From CATQGW01 sp965242565 (GTDB taxonomy: Bacteria; Chloroflexota; Dehalococcoidia; Bin125): DNA of 64,000 nucleotides. The notes below the pieces were generated by a model. It worked only from the letters and a program-made list of their open reading frames with translations, was not told the origin of the DNA and did not search any database. The translations under genes and the position numbers were made by a program. This document shows positions 16,572 through 25,903 of this stretch, one piece after another. Each line of letters starts with the position of its first letter. Within the stretch, counting starts at the first letter, position 1. The stretch lies in the NCBI GenBank assembly GCA_965242565.1, contig OZ251457.1, positions 1,178,001 through 1,242,000 of the forward strand, in the 5' to 3' direction.

Positions 16572-18500
16572 CTACTCGCGCGCCATTGCGGCGTCGTAGC
16601 GGGCGAGGGCGTTTTCCACGACGAGGTCCTGGTCCTCGGGCAGGATGCGGCGCTCGGCGGCGAGCGCGTCGGCGTCGGCCTCGACGCGGCGTTGGTAAGC
16701 CTCACGGCCGCCGTAGCGGCGCTGGATGTCGTCGCGCGGCCAGAAGGTGGTGAAGCCCACGAAGTGGGCCATCACGTCGGGCGCGCCGTTGTCGGGGTGG
16801 CGCGGGTTCCAGCCGCTGTGCGAGGCGACCGGTGAGGTCAGATCGGGCAGACGGATGCCTGCCGTCTCGTTCCAGTCGTCGTTCACGTCGGAGACGAAGC
16901 CGGCGTACTCAGCGCCCTCGCGCGACGGGTATTCGCCCACGCCGGCGTCGGCGGTTGGACCGAGGTCGATGGTGCGGATGCGCGAGAGCCGCTCCGGATC
17001 CAATGTCGCCAGGCCGCGCTCGGCGAAGCGGCGCAGCACATCGGCGCGGCTCACGGCGCTGCCCTCGCCGATCCGCGGGTGCGCCGAGGGCGGCGGTTCG
17101 ACGCCTTCCGCGATCCAGCGGTCGAGGTGGACGAGCGCGGCGCGGGTCAGCGGCGTGTAATCGACCAGGTTGAAGCCCAGCGCGGCGCGGTCGCCGCTCA
17201 GCTCGAACGTGTCGGTCTGCGGCAGCTCGCCGGAGCCGTGCTGGGTGCCCGCGAGGTGATAGTGGCGCATTAGCGGATGTGGGGGCAGGTCGCGCGCGCC
17301 GCCCTCGGCGTTCGGATCGATGTGCAGCAGGGAGGCGTCGCCGCGCCAGTACTCCCAGGAGGTGTTGGTGGCGACGATCCGCGGCGTCGCGTCCTGTTCG
17401 TCGCTGCGCTTCAGCAGACCGTCGCGCCGCCCCGTGAACGGATCGTCGAGGATGGCGTCGGCGAAGGGGAAGAGGTGCGCGAAGGAGGCGCTGAACAGCT
17501 GGGAGGGCTGGGCGTAGCGGTGGTTGAACTCGCCGCGAATGCCGCCCGCGATGTGAATGTGCATGCCGTCGAAGACGCGCCGGCCGCTCTCCGGGTCGCG
17601 GTTCAGTCCCAGGTAGAGCAGGTGGCGCAGGAAGCGCCCGCTCTGCGACGCGCCGTAGGCGATGACGCGCTCGCGCGGCTGCTCCCAGCCGCGCAGGCAG
17701 CGGGCGGCGTCGCGGAAGGCGAGCAGCCCCGCGCCCACGACCGGCGCGTTGGCGGCGCGGTAGACGACTTCGTAGATTTTGCCCGCGACGAAGCCGCCGT
17801 CCAGCGTCACATCGTGTGCGCTGGGGCGCTCCGCGCCGTGCTGGTCCACCGCCGCGAAGCGCCAGCGCTCGCGGGAGATTTCGGTCGGCTCGGCGTCCTC
17901 GTACTCGCGCACGTAGAGCCGCGCGGTTGGGTCGTCGGTGTCCGCGGCCGGATAGCCGGGCTGGCCGAGGTGGCTGATCGGCCATGAGGCGGCGTCGCGG
18001 TTGGGGCGCAGGTCGGCGTAGGCATGACCCTCGAGCGGCGCGGCGCTGCCGGCGGCCGCATCGGGGGCGTCGAATTGGAGCAACGTCGGCAGGTCGGGCG
18101 TGTTCCACTGCCAGGCGACGGCGGCGACGGCGAAACCGCGCTCGTAGAGGAAGCCGTCGCCGGGGTGCAGCGGGTCGGTCAGCGACGCTTCGCGCGGAGA
18201 GCGGTTGAAGAAGCCGGGCGCGAGGGGACGCCCGCGATTGGGCACGTCGATCAGCAGCGCACCGTTGCCGCGCGCGGCGTCGGCTGGCTGCGCCAACACC
18301 ACATCTCCGGAGAAGCGCACGCAGCCGTCCTTGTCTCGCGGCGCGAGGCCGAGGTCGACGATCTCGGCGTTGTGCGGGGCGTCGGGATCGACGGCGTAGT
18401 GCAGCCGCCCCCGGATCAGCTCATACGCGCCGACATCGCCGAATGCGCGGCCTTCGGCATAGGGCTTGCGCTCCAGCACTTCGAATTGTTCGACCGTCAT
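16572..18500 (-). CDS. Alpha/beta hydrolase domain protein (ABhydrolase_10 type)
   Basis: A 642-residue hydrolase. The nucleophile elbow is VIAYGASQSGRFLRHLLYLG (G-x-S-x-S-G, about residues 305-325). Other conserved-looking segments are LLIDVPNRGR near residue 90 and HIHIAGGIRGEFNHRYAQPS, which are typical of the large alpha/beta-hydrolase-domain proteins abundant in marine Chloroflexota and proteobacteria. It probably cleaves an ester or lactone; substrate unknown. The ATG at 18500 follows GGGAGG by 7 bases; the frame is open further upstream but without a ribosome-binding site. No signal peptide is seen, so it is cytosolic. Confidence 0.82.
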   Translation of the reverse strand: MTVEQFEVLERKPYAEGRAFGDVGAYELIRGRLHYAVDPDAPHNAEIVDLGLAPRDKDGCVRFSGDVVLAQPADAARGNGALLIDVPNRGRPLAPGFFNRSPREASLTDPLHPGDGFLYERGFAVAAVAWQWNTPDLPTLLQFDAPDAAAGSAAPLEGHAYADLRPNRDAASWPISHLGQPGYPAADTDDPTARLYVREYEDAEPTEISRERWRFAAVDQHGAERPSAHDVTLDGGFVAGKIYEVVYRAANAPVVGAGLLAFRDAARCLRGWEQPRERVIAYGASQSGRFLRHLLYLGLNRDPESGRRVFDGMHIHIAGGIRGEFNHRYAQPSQLFSASFAHLFPFADAILDDPFTGRRDGLLKRSDEQDATPRIVATNTSWEYWRGDASLLHIDPNAEGGARDLPPHPLMRHYHLAGTQHGSGELPQTDTFELSGDRAALGFNLVDYTPLTRAALVHLDRWIAEGVEPPPSAHPRIGEGSAVSRADVLRRFAERGLATLDPERLSRIRTIDLGPTADAGVGEYPSREGAEYAGFVSDVNDDWNETAGIRLPDLTSPVASHSGWNPRHPDNGAPDVMAHFVGFTTFWPRDDIQRRYGGREAYQRRVEADADALAAERRILPEDQDLVVENALARYDAAMARE

Positions 18501-19043
18501 CGGTTCGCCTCCCGGTACACGCTGGTACACGGATGAGGCTAATGGCTGTCGCGCAGGTCCGACGGGGCGGCGCTGCGAAGCTGATCTGGTCATCTCTGCC
18601 TCCCTCCATGTTGGTCAGGCGTGGTCAGGTTTGTTCGGGTTTGTTCGGGGTGGTCGGGGGCGGTTTCGGGCTGCGCTTTATCTGGTCGGGGTGATTTCAC
18701 GCGGCCAGGTTTGTTCGGGTTTATCCGGGGTAGTGGGGCCGGTTTCGGGCTGCGCTCTATCTGGTCGGGGCGATTTCACGTGTTCGGGGTTGTTCGGGGT
18801 TGTTCGGGTTGTTCGGGTTGTTCGGGGTTGGTGAGGGGTGATCAGGGTGTGCGACTGCGGCGCGGTGGGTTGAGGCGAGCATTGCCAGGTCAGTTGTTCT
18901 GTTGTGGACGAGGCACGGTATCACGGCGTGAGATGGAATGGGCGCCTCGCTGTCGTTCCCGCGTGCGCTGGGAGGACGGAAGGGGAGAGTGGGAATGGGC
19001 GGGGGAGGGGCGGGAGGCGGCGCTGCCGATTACGCTTTCTTTT
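18501..19043. repeat. Intergenic region with long repeat E, copy 1
   Basis: The 543-base gap between two divergent genes contains a repeat from about 18604 to 18946. It has many TTCGGG/GTTCGGGG units, two subunits carrying GGGCTGCGCTYTATCTGGTC, and an end block with GTTGTTCTGTTGTGG and GGTATCACGGCGTG. The same series of blocks in the same order and orientation occurs at about 50866-51132. No gene is supported in the gap. Confidence 0.7.
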
Positions 19044-20375
19044 GTGTCTGCGACCACTGCTGTCCGCCCGCTGCTCCGCATCCGACGGCCCTACTACGGG
19101 TGGTGGGTGCTGGTGGGGATGGTCGTCGCGCTGATTGTGGCGGAGGGGGTGACGTTCGGGGCGTTCGGGGCGTATGTGGAGCCGCTGGAGGAGCGCTTTG
19201 GGTGGAGCCGCACGCAGGTCTCGCTGGGCTTCTCGGTAACGGTGGGCACGGTGGGCATCTGCGCGCCGATCATCGGCTGGCTGATCGACCATGTGGGACC
19301 GCGGCGGCTGATGCTGATCGGCGCGCCGCTGTGCGCGGTGAGCTTCACACTGCTGGCGTTCATGACCGAGTTGTGGCAGTGGTATGCGTGGATTTCGCTC
19401 AACGCGATTGCGCTGGGCTGCGTGGCCTACATGCCGGCGCAGGCGCTGGCGGTGCGCTGGTTCAACCGGCACCGCGCGGCGGCGGTGAGCGTGATTGGGG
19501 CGTCGCTGTGGCTGGGGCAGCTGGCGATGCTGCCGGTGGTGCAGTCGATCATCAGCGCGTGGGGCTGGCGCGACGCCTTTCTCTACTCCGGGATCATGGT
19601 GCTGGCGGCCTACGCAGTGGCGTTTCTGCTGGTGCGCGACGCGCCGCCGGCCGGCCACCCCGAACTGGACAGCCCGGACAAGACGGATGAGGCGGATGAG
19701 CCGCAGCCGAGCGCCGTGCCGGTCGCGGCCGGGGTGAGCGCGCGGGAGGCGCTGCGGCATCCGCTGTTCTGGTGCATCGTGGTGGGGTTGATGCTGTTCT
19801 TCTTCGTGCTGTTCGGCTGGCTGTCGCAGGCGGTGCCGTACTACCGCTCGGTGGATTACTCGGTGGGTTGGTCGGCGACGCTGGTCTCGATCACGGCGGG
19901 CGGGGCGGCAGTCTGGCTGCTGGCGGCGGGTTCGCAGCTGGAGCGGGTGCGGCGGCCGGAGTTGGCGGCGGTGTTCTGCACGGCGCTGCTAATGCTCTCG
20001 ATGCTGGCGCTGTGGCTGACGGGCGGCTCGATCGGGGGCGTGGCGGCGCACATTCCGCTCTACGTGCTGGGCTACGCGGCGGGGCCGCCGATCGAGGCGC
20101 TGCTGTTCTCGCGCGCGTTCGGGCTGCGCAACTTTGCGACGATCATGGGGACGGCGTTCATGTTCGAGACGGTGGGGATTTTCGCGTCGCCGATCGTGGC
20201 GGGGGAGATTTTCGACAACACGGGTTCGTACGACTACGCGCTGCTGCTGTACGCGGGCTGCGCGGGGGCGTCGTGCGTGATTTTTCTGATCGCGTCGCGG
20301 ATTCGGCAGCCGATGGCGCAGCTGCGGCGGCGCGCCGAGCCGGCGGCGCAGGCACAATCGGTCAGGGCGGACTGA
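19044..20375 (+). CDS. MFS transporter (monocarboxylate / OFA-like)
   Basis: A transporter of about 443 residues with roughly 12 TM helices in two halves joined by an acidic loop (DSPDKTDEADEPQPS). The N-terminus YYGWWVLVGMVVALIVAEG followed by FGAYVEPLEERFGWSRTQVS, and IGWLIDHVGPRRLMLIGAPL (motif A-like loop), are typical of the monocarboxylate/oxalate-formate antiporter MFS branch. The GTG at 19044 (VSATTAVRP) is chosen because TM1 follows directly, but no clear ribosome-binding site is seen; ATG at 18933 in the same frame is an alternative that would add a low-complexity leader lying in the repeat. It probably imports an organic acid for the CoA-ester pathways nearby. Confidence 0.85.
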   Translation: MSATTAVRPLLRIRRPYYGWWVLVGMVVALIVAEGVTFGAFGAYVEPLEERFGWSRTQVSLGFSVTVGTVGICAPIIGWLIDHVGPRRLMLIGAPLCAVSFTLLAFMTELWQWYAWISLNAIALGCVAYMPAQALAVRWFNRHRAAAVSVIGASLWLGQLAMLPVVQSIISAWGWRDAFLYSGIMVLAAYAVAFLLVRDAPPAGHPELDSPDKTDEADEPQPSAVPVAAGVSAREALRHPLFWCIVVGLMLFFFVLFGWLSQAVPYYRSVDYSVGWSATLVSITAGGAAVWLLAAGSQLERVRRPELAAVFCTALLMLSMLALWLTGGSIGGVAAHIPLYVLGYAAGPPIEALLFSRAFGLRNFATIMGTAFMFETVGIFASPIVAGEIFDNTGSYDYALLLYAGCAGASCVIFLIASRIRQPMAQLRRRAEPAAQAQSVRAD

Positions 20376-20412
20376 CGGCGCGCCGGACTTGCGGGCGTAC
20401 GCTGAGCAGGTG

Positions 20413-20700
20413 ATGCGACTGCGAGGCGATCTTCAGCAGCGCGTGAGGCGCGGCGGCAATGCTCCCTCCAACGCGGCGGGCACTCCATACAATGGGCGGG
20501 TGTTCTCGGCCTGGATGCTGGGTTGCAGCCTGTTTGTCGGCAATGCGGCCTACCTGCTGCTCGTCTGGACATTCGTGATTCCCCCGGCCTGGTTGGGGAT
20601 CGTCGTCAGCCTGTGCATCTACCGCACGCGCCGCCGAGTCCTGCTGGGAACCGTCGGCGGTGTGCTGATGCTATGGCCGCTGGCGCTTCAGTCTCTCTAG
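20413..20700 (+). CDS. Small membrane protein, paralogue of 20714-20989
   Basis: A small protein of up to 95 residues with two TM helices (WMLGCSLFVGNAAYLLLVW and the region after YRTRRRVLLGTVGGVLML). The start is uncertain: ATG at 20413 is preceded by GAGCAGG, and GTG at 20500 would give a 66-residue form beginning at FSAWMLG. The TM2 region RTRRRVLLGTVGG matches RPTRRRLLATLLA in the convergent gene, which supports both being real. Function unknown. Confidence 0.5.
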   Translation: MRLRGDLQQRVRRGGNAPSNAAGTPYNGRVFSAWMLGCSLFVGNAAYLLLVWTFVIPPAWLGIVVSLCIYRTRRRVLLGTVGGVLMLWPLALQSL

Positions 20701-20713
20701 CAGCACTCGCGTG

Positions 20714-20989
20714 TCAGGGGGCGTCGCGGAGGAACTGGATGAGGGCGTAGAGGGCGATCCAGTGGGCGACTGCCAGGGCGAGCAGCGTCGCCAAGAGTCG
20801 GCGGCGCGTGGGGCGCAGGATGAAGCCGTAGGCAATGGCGAGCAGGCCGACGGGGTAGATGAAGACGGCGAGGATGCTGGTGAGCCAGGCCGCGCCGGCG
20901 GCGACTGCGCCCCAGACGAGGAAGATGTTGGAGAGGCCGGCGCGTCCTTCGGGGGCGGGGCGCAGGCGCTCGAGGGAGGGGGCTTTCAT
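20714..20989 (-). CDS. Small membrane protein, paralogue of 20413-20700
   Basis: A 91-residue protein with a short hydrophilic N-terminus (KAPSLERLRPAPEGRAG) and two or three TM helices (FLVWGAVAAGAAWLTSILAV, YPVGLLAIAYGFIL, LLATLLALAVAHWIALYALI). The ATG has GGGAGC upstream. It converges with a homologous small membrane-protein gene 13 bases away, so the pair is an inverted duplication. Function unknown. Confidence 0.7.
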   Translation of the reverse strand: MKAPSLERLRPAPEGRAGLSNIFLVWGAVAAGAAWLTSILAVFIYPVGLLAIAYGFILRPTRRRLLATLLALAVAHWIALYALIQFLRDAP

Positions 20990-21641
20990 GGTTGCTCCCT
21001 TCGTCGAGCTGGAGGCCTGTTGGGTTTGATTTTATACGGTTGGGGTCGTCGCGGCGTACCGGGATGTCCTGCGAACGGACGTTGGCGGGTAATTGGGAGC
21101 CACTGGCGCTGCGAACGACGTTGGGTTTGGGCCCCCCGATCAAGTCGGGGGCGACGGACAGGAGGACGCGGGCGTATGAGGCGGGGCGGCGTATCGGGAT
21201 GTCGAGTGAACGGACGGCGACGGACAATTCGGGGCCGCTGGCGCTGCGAACGACGTTGGGTTTGGGCCCCGATCAAGTTGGGGGCGACGGACAGGAGGAC
21301 GCGGGCGTATGAGGCGGGGCGGCGTACCGGGATGTCGAGTGAACGGACGGCGACGGGCAATTCGGGGCCGCTGGCGCTGCGAACGACGTTGGGTTTGGGC
21401 CCCCGATCAAGTCGGGGGCGACGAACAGAAGGAGGCGGGCGTATGAGGCGGCGCGGGGCTGATTCCCGCTCGGGGGCGGGAATGACGGGAAAAGGGGGGA
21501 CGGGAATGGCGGGGGAGGAAGGAGGCGGGGCGGGTTCCCGCTCGGGGGCGGGAATGGCGGGGGAGGAAGGATGCGGGAATGACGGGAAAAGGGGGCGGGA
21601 ACGGATGGATCGTGGGGGGGTCTGGGGGTGTGGTGCGGGGG
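20990..21641. repeat. Intergenic repeat cluster: three tandem units of about 133 bases, plus palindromes
   Basis: Three direct copies begin at 21053, 21188 and 21321, each starting GGCGTAYCGGGATGTC. Each contains GCGCTGCGAACGACGTTGGG and a palindrome of family A with altered arms (CCCCCGA-TCAAG-TCGGGGG; cores near 21132-21151, 21267-21285, 21400-21419). Two family C palindromes (TTCCCGC-TCGGG-GGCGGGAA) follow at 21462-21483 and about 21534-21555, with GGGAATGRCGGG runs to 21610. No gene is supported. Confidence 0.8.
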
Positions 21642-23240
21642 TTAGAGGGTGGCTTGCATGACCTGGTCGATGCCGTCGATGGCGAGGAGGGCGTTGATTT
21701 CTTCGGGGGTGAGCAGGCGGTTGAGGGTGAGCGCCATCAGCGCGTCGGCGGTGGGGTCGTTCTCGTCGTGGCCGAGTTCCATGGCGTGGATGTTGACGTT
21801 CCACTCGCCGAGTTGGGTGCCGACCAGGCCAACGCGGCCGGGGCGATCCTGGTTGCGGATCACCAGCAGGCATTCGTGGACGGAGCGGCGGCGGCTGGCG
21901 ATGTAGACGTGGAAGCCGTCGAGCTCGACGACGGCGGCGCGTCCGTGCTCGATGGTGCCGGTCAGGGTGAGGCGCTCGGCGGAGGTGTTGAGCTGGACGG
22001 TGATCGAGGACTGGTAGGGCTCGGCGTCGGGCAGTTTTTCTTCGGAGACGCGCCAGCCGCGGTGGGCGATCACGTTGTTGACGGAGACGAGGTTGACGTG
22101 CTCATCGGAGATCGGTTCGAGCAGGCCGGCGACGACGGCGGCCTTGAGCGGGGTGACATCGTGGTTGGCGATTTCGCCGCGGTAGGCGATGTGGACATCG
22201 CGCCACTGGCCGTGGGCGAGTTGGGTGCAGATCCGCCCGCACATGGTGGCGGCTTCGAGATAGGGGCCGACGGCTTCGAGCGTCTGAGGGTCGATGAACG
22301 GTGCGTTGACGGCGTTGGAGGCCGGTTCACCGCGCAGCACGCGCAGCATTTCGACGGCGAGGTCGAGCGCGACGCGCTCCTGCGCCTCGCGGGTGGAAGC
22401 GCCGAGGTGGGGCGTGGCGAGCACGTTGGGGTGGTCGATCAAGCGGTTGCCGACGGCCGGCTCTTCAGAGAAGACATCGAGCGCCGCGCCGCCGATTGAA
22501 CCGGCTTCGAGCGCGTCCCAGAGCGCCGCTTCGTCGACGAGGCTGCCGCGCGCCATATTGACCAGCAGCGCACCACGCTTCATTCGCCCCAGCTGTTCGG
22601 GGCCGATCAGCGGCCCGGCGCCGGGTGTGGGGCGAGTGTGCAGGGTGACTACGTCGCTCTGCCGGAGGACGTCGTCCAGCTCCATCAGTTCGACGTGCAT
22701 CGAGGCGGCGCGCTCGGCGGGGACGAACGGGTCGTGGGCGACGAGCCGCGTTTCGAAGGCTTGCAGGCGGCGCGCGACGGAGGAGCCGACCTGACCGAGT
22801 CCGACGATGCCGATCGTCTTGCCTTGCAGTTCGGAGCCGACGAAGCGCTGGCGCTCCCATGCGCCGCCCTGCAGGCTGGTATAGGCGGGGGCGATGTGGC
22901 GGCTCACTGCGAGCAGCATCCCGACTGCGAGCTCGGCGGCGGAGACGGTATTGCCGCCGGGCGCGTTGAGCACGAGCACGCCGTGCTCGGTCGCGGCGTC
23001 GATGTCGATGTTGTCGACGCCGGCGCCGGCGCGCCCGATCACACGCAGCTGTTCGGCGGCGGCGATCACTTCGGCGTCGACCTGGGTACCACTGCGCACG
23101 ACCAATCCTTCGTAGCCGCTGATCGCGGCCAGCAGGTCGTCGTGGGAGATGCCGAGTCGGACATCCACCTCTGCGCCGCGCCGCAGCGCTTCGAGGCCCT
23201 CCTCGGCGATCGGCTCGGTGACTAACACTCGCTGGACCAT
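21642..23240 (-). CDS. serA: D-3-phosphoglycerate dehydrogenase
   Basis: A 532-residue type 1 PGDH, which oxidises 3-phosphoglycerate with NAD in the first step of serine synthesis. The NAD-binding loop is GIVGLGQVGSSVARRL (about 146-161). Catalytic residues are Arg in VIGRAGAGVDNID / MARGSLVDEAAL, Glu in FSEEP and His in LATPHLGASTREAQ. The C-terminus holds an allosteric-substrate-binding domain and an ACT domain (CLLVIRNQDRPGRVGLVGT). The ATG at 23240 is chosen because MVQRVLVTEPIAEEGL is the usual N-terminus. It lies downstream of the aminotransferase gene on the same strand, 40 bases away. Confidence 0.93.
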   Translation of the reverse strand: MVQRVLVTEPIAEEGLEALRRGAEVDVRLGISHDDLLAAISGYEGLVVRSGTQVDAEVIAAAEQLRVIGRAGAGVDNIDIDAATEHGVLVLNAPGGNTVSAAELAVGMLLAVSRHIAPAYTSLQGGAWERQRFVGSELQGKTIGIVGLGQVGSSVARRLQAFETRLVAHDPFVPAERAASMHVELMELDDVLRQSDVVTLHTRPTPGAGPLIGPEQLGRMKRGALLVNMARGSLVDEAALWDALEAGSIGGAALDVFSEEPAVGNRLIDHPNVLATPHLGASTREAQERVALDLAVEMLRVLRGEPASNAVNAPFIDPQTLEAVGPYLEAATMCGRICTQLAHGQWRDVHIAYRGEIANHDVTPLKAAVVAGLLEPISDEHVNLVSVNNVIAHRGWRVSEEKLPDAEPYQSSITVQLNTSAERLTLTGTIEHGRAAVVELDGFHVYIASRRRSVHECLLVIRNQDRPGRVGLVGTQLGEWNVNIHAMELGHDENDPTADALMALTLNRLLTPEEINALLAIDGIDQVMQATL

Positions 23241-23280
23241 GGCGCGCCTCCGTCCCCCTGTTGAGCCCGCTGCCCGGTGC

Positions 23281-24405
23281 TCAGTTCGGCCCGATTGTGG
23301 GAATGTCGGCATCGGCCGCAGACGCGAAGCCGAGTGCGGTGAACGCGGCTTTGAGCGCGGCGAAGCAGGCCGCCATCTCCGCCTCGTCCAGCCACCCGAG
23401 ATGCCCAATGCGGAAGATGTCGGTCGCCAGCTTGCCCTGCCCGGCGGCGATCACGACATCGTGTTCCTCGCGCAGAGTGCGCGAAAGTTCGCGCACATCG
23501 ATCCCGTCGGGCACGCGCACGGCGGTGACGGTGTCGGATGCGTAGCGCTCCTCGGCGAGCAGCTCCAGCCCCATCGCGCGCACCACATTGCGGGTCCAGC
23601 CGGCGAAGCGGCGATGTTTGGCGTAGATCGCTTCGGCGCCCTCGGCGGCCATGAGCGGCAGCGCGGCGTCCATCGCGTAGAGCACGGGCAGCGTCGGCGT
23701 CCAGGGCGGCTGGCCGCGCGAGGCGTACTCGTGGTGCTTGCCAAGGTCGAAGTAGAAGCTGGGCATCGTCGAGCTCTCGGTCGCGGCCCAGCCGCGGTCG
23801 CTGAGCGCGGCCATGGCGATGCCGGGCGGCGAGAGCCAGCCCTTCTGCGAGGCGGTGACAACCGCGTCGAGGCCCCACTCGTCCATCTCCATCGGGATCG
23901 AACCGAGTGAGGAAACGCAGTCGACGAGCAGCAGCGGATCCGCGACTTCGCGCACGGCAGCGGCGATCTCGCCGATCGGGTTGGTCACGCCGGTCGAGGT
24001 CTCGTTGTGCGTGATCAACAGCGCCTTGTAGTCGTCTTCCGCGGCTGCCTGGGCGACCAGTTCGGGCGTGGCAGCGTCGCCCCACTCGATCGGGAGGCGG
24101 GTGACCTCTGCGCCGTAGGTTTCGGCGATCGCGGCGAAACGGTCGCCGAAGGAGCCGACGGAGACGGCGAGCACGTCGTCGCCGACGGAGAGCGTGCTGG
24201 TGATTGCGGCTTCCATCGCGCCGGTGCCGCTGGCGGAGATCAGCAGGATTTCCTGGTCGGTACCGAAGAAGGGCTGAATACCGCTGCTGACGCGCTCAAG
24301 CAGCGCGGCGAACTCCGGGCCGCGATGGTTGATCATCTCGCCGGCCGCGGCGGCCAGCACGTCGGGCGGGCAGGGGGTCGGTCCGGGGATGCGCAGGTTG
24401 GCCAT
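23281..24405 (-). CDS. Class V aminotransferase (serine/alanine-glyoxylate type)
   Basis: A 374-residue PLP enzyme. Family segments are RIPGPTPCPPDVLAA, the phosphate-binding ISASGTGAMEAAI, THNETSTGVTNPIGEI, VDCVSSLGSIPMEMD and the Schiff-base lysine in VVTASQKGWLSPPG (about 194). It resembles serine-pyruvate / alanine-glyoxylate aminotransferases. Position directly upstream of serA in one transcription unit suggests it serves serine synthesis, either as a stand-in for phosphoserine aminotransferase or in serine-glyoxylate exchange. GAGAGG precedes the ATG. Confidence 0.88.
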   Translation of the reverse strand: MANLRIPGPTPCPPDVLAAAAGEMINHRGPEFAALLERVSSGIQPFFGTDQEILLISASGTGAMEAAITSTLSVGDDVLAVSVGSFGDRFAAIAETYGAEVTRLPIEWGDAATPELVAQAAAEDDYKALLITHNETSTGVTNPIGEIAAAVREVADPLLLVDCVSSLGSIPMEMDEWGLDAVVTASQKGWLSPPGIAMAALSDRGWAATESSTMPSFYFDLGKHHEYASRGQPPWTPTLPVLYAMDAALPLMAAEGAEAIYAKHRRFAGWTRNVVRAMGLELLAEERYASDTVTAVRVPDGIDVRELSRTLREEHDVVIAAGQGKLATDIFRIGHLGWLDEAEMAACFAALKAAFTALGFASAADADIPTIGPN

Positions 24406-24565
24406 GTAGGTCGCCTCTCAAGATGGTCGGGTTGGCGCGCCGGGGGACGCTGCGCCCTACGCTGTAACGGCGCGCGGGCGCAGCCGCAGCACTGACGATA
24501 TCGAGCGATCCGACTGCTCACAATCACGAGCGACACACCGCCAACACACAGTCGACGGACCTCAT

Positions 24566-25903
24566 ATGCCGCATCCGCTTCGCTCCCTGCCCAGCGTCGA
24601 CCGCGTGCTCTCGCAGCCAGCAATCGCGGCGCTGGCGCTGCCCGCGGAGTTGATCGCGGACGCGGTGCGCGAGGAGCTTCAGCGGCGCCGCGTCGAGCTG
24701 CTCGCCGCCGAGGGCGATGCGCCTGCGCCGTCGCCTGAGCGTGTCGCGGAGTCGGTCGCCGAGTGGCTCAGCGAGCGCTTCGCGGCGAGTCTGCGGCCGG
24801 TGATCAACGCGACGGGCGTGGTGATTCATACCAATCTGGGGCGCGCGCCGTTGAGCGACGCGGCGATCGCGGCGATGCGGGAGGCGGCGCGCTACTCGAA
24901 CCTCGAATTCGACCTTGAAGAGGGCGCACGCGGCAGCCGCGCGCACCATCTCGATGCGCCGCTGCGCGCGCTGACCGGCGCGGAGGCGGCGCTGGTGGTC
25001 AACAACAACGCGGCGGCGCTCTATCTCACGCTGGCGGCGCACGCACGGGAGCGCGAGGTGATCGTGAGCCGCGGGCAGGCGGTCGAGATCGGCGGCGGTT
25101 TCCGCATCCCCGATGTGCTGCGGCAGTCAGGCGCGACGCTGGTTGAGGTGGGCGCGACGAACCGCACGCGGGCGGCGGACTACGCGGAGGCGATTACGGA
25201 GCGGACCGCCGCGCTGCTGCGCGTGCATAGCAGCAACTTCCAAATCGTGGGCTTCACCGAGGAGACGCCGCTGGCGGAGATGGCGTCGATCGCACGGGAG
25301 CGCAGTGTGTTGCTGATCGACGACATCGGCAGCGGCTGCCTGCTGGAGACGCGCGAGTACGGGCTGACGCACGAACCGACGCCGCAGGAGAGCATCGCCG
25401 CGGGCGCGGACCTGGTGATGTTCTCCGGCGACAAGCTGCTGGGCGGTCCGCAGGCGGGGATCATCGTGGGGCGCGAGGCCGCCGTCGCGCCGCTGCGCTC
25501 GCACCCGCTGATGCGCGCGCTGCGGCCGGACAAGACGACGATCGCCGCGCTGGGCGCGACGCTTGGGCACTACCTGCGCGGGGAGGCGGAGGGGGAAATT
25601 CCGGTCTGGCGGATGATCGCGGCGGAAGCGGATGAGCTGCGCGAACGGGCGGAGTCGTGGCGGGCAGAGTTGGGCGTCGGCGAGGTGGTTGCCGCGCAGT
25701 CGCTGATCGGGGGCGGCTCGCTGCCGGGCGAGACGCGCCCGACGTTCGTCCTCAGGCTGCCGAATGCCGGACTTGCGGCGCAGCTGCGCCGCAACGATCC
25801 GCCGATTGTCGCCCGCGTGGTCGACGGCGGCGTGCAGTTGGATCCGCGCACGGTGCCGCCCGAGCAGGAGCCGGCGCTGCTGGAAGCGCTGCGTTCGCTA
25901 TGA
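24566..25903 (+). CDS. selA: L-seryl-tRNA(Sec) selenium transferase
   Basis: A 445-residue PLP enzyme that converts Ser-tRNA(Sec) to Sec-tRNA(Sec) with selenophosphate. Marks: N-terminal LRSLPSVDRVLSQPAI, NATGVVIHTNLGRAPLS (about 88-104), YSNLEFDLEEGARGSR, VVNNNAAALYL, and the PLP lysine in MFSGDKLLGGPQAGII (about 288-303). It shows that the organism decodes UGA as selenocysteine; no selB, selD or tRNA-Sec gene lies in the window. It is the first gene of a tightly overlapping three-gene unit with the LigB-like gene and mutS2. Confidence 0.93.
   Translation: MPHPLRSLPSVDRVLSQPAIAALALPAELIADAVREELQRRRVELLAAEGDAPAPSPERVAESVAEWLSERFAASLRPVINATGVVIHTNLGRAPLSDAAIAAMREAARYSNLEFDLEEGARGSRAHHLDAPLRALTGAEAALVVNNNAAALYLTLAAHAREREVIVSRGQAVEIGGGFRIPDVLRQSGATLVEVGATNRTRAADYAEAITERTAALLRVHSSNFQIVGFTEETPLAEMASIARERSVLLIDDIGSGCLLETREYGLTHEPTPQESIAAGADLVMFSGDKLLGGPQAGIIVGREAAVAPLRSHPLMRALRPDKTTIAALGATLGHYLRGEAEGEIPVWRMIAAEADELRERAESWRAELGVGEVVAAQSLIGGGSLPGETRPTFVLRLPNAGLAAQLRRNDPPIVARVVDGGVQLDPRTVPPEQEPALLEALRSL

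Noticed and set aside
18621..19043. N-terminal extension of the MFS transporter frame
   Set aside because: It consists of translated repeat E (FVRVCSGWSG, LFGVVRGCSG) and is not part of the transporter.
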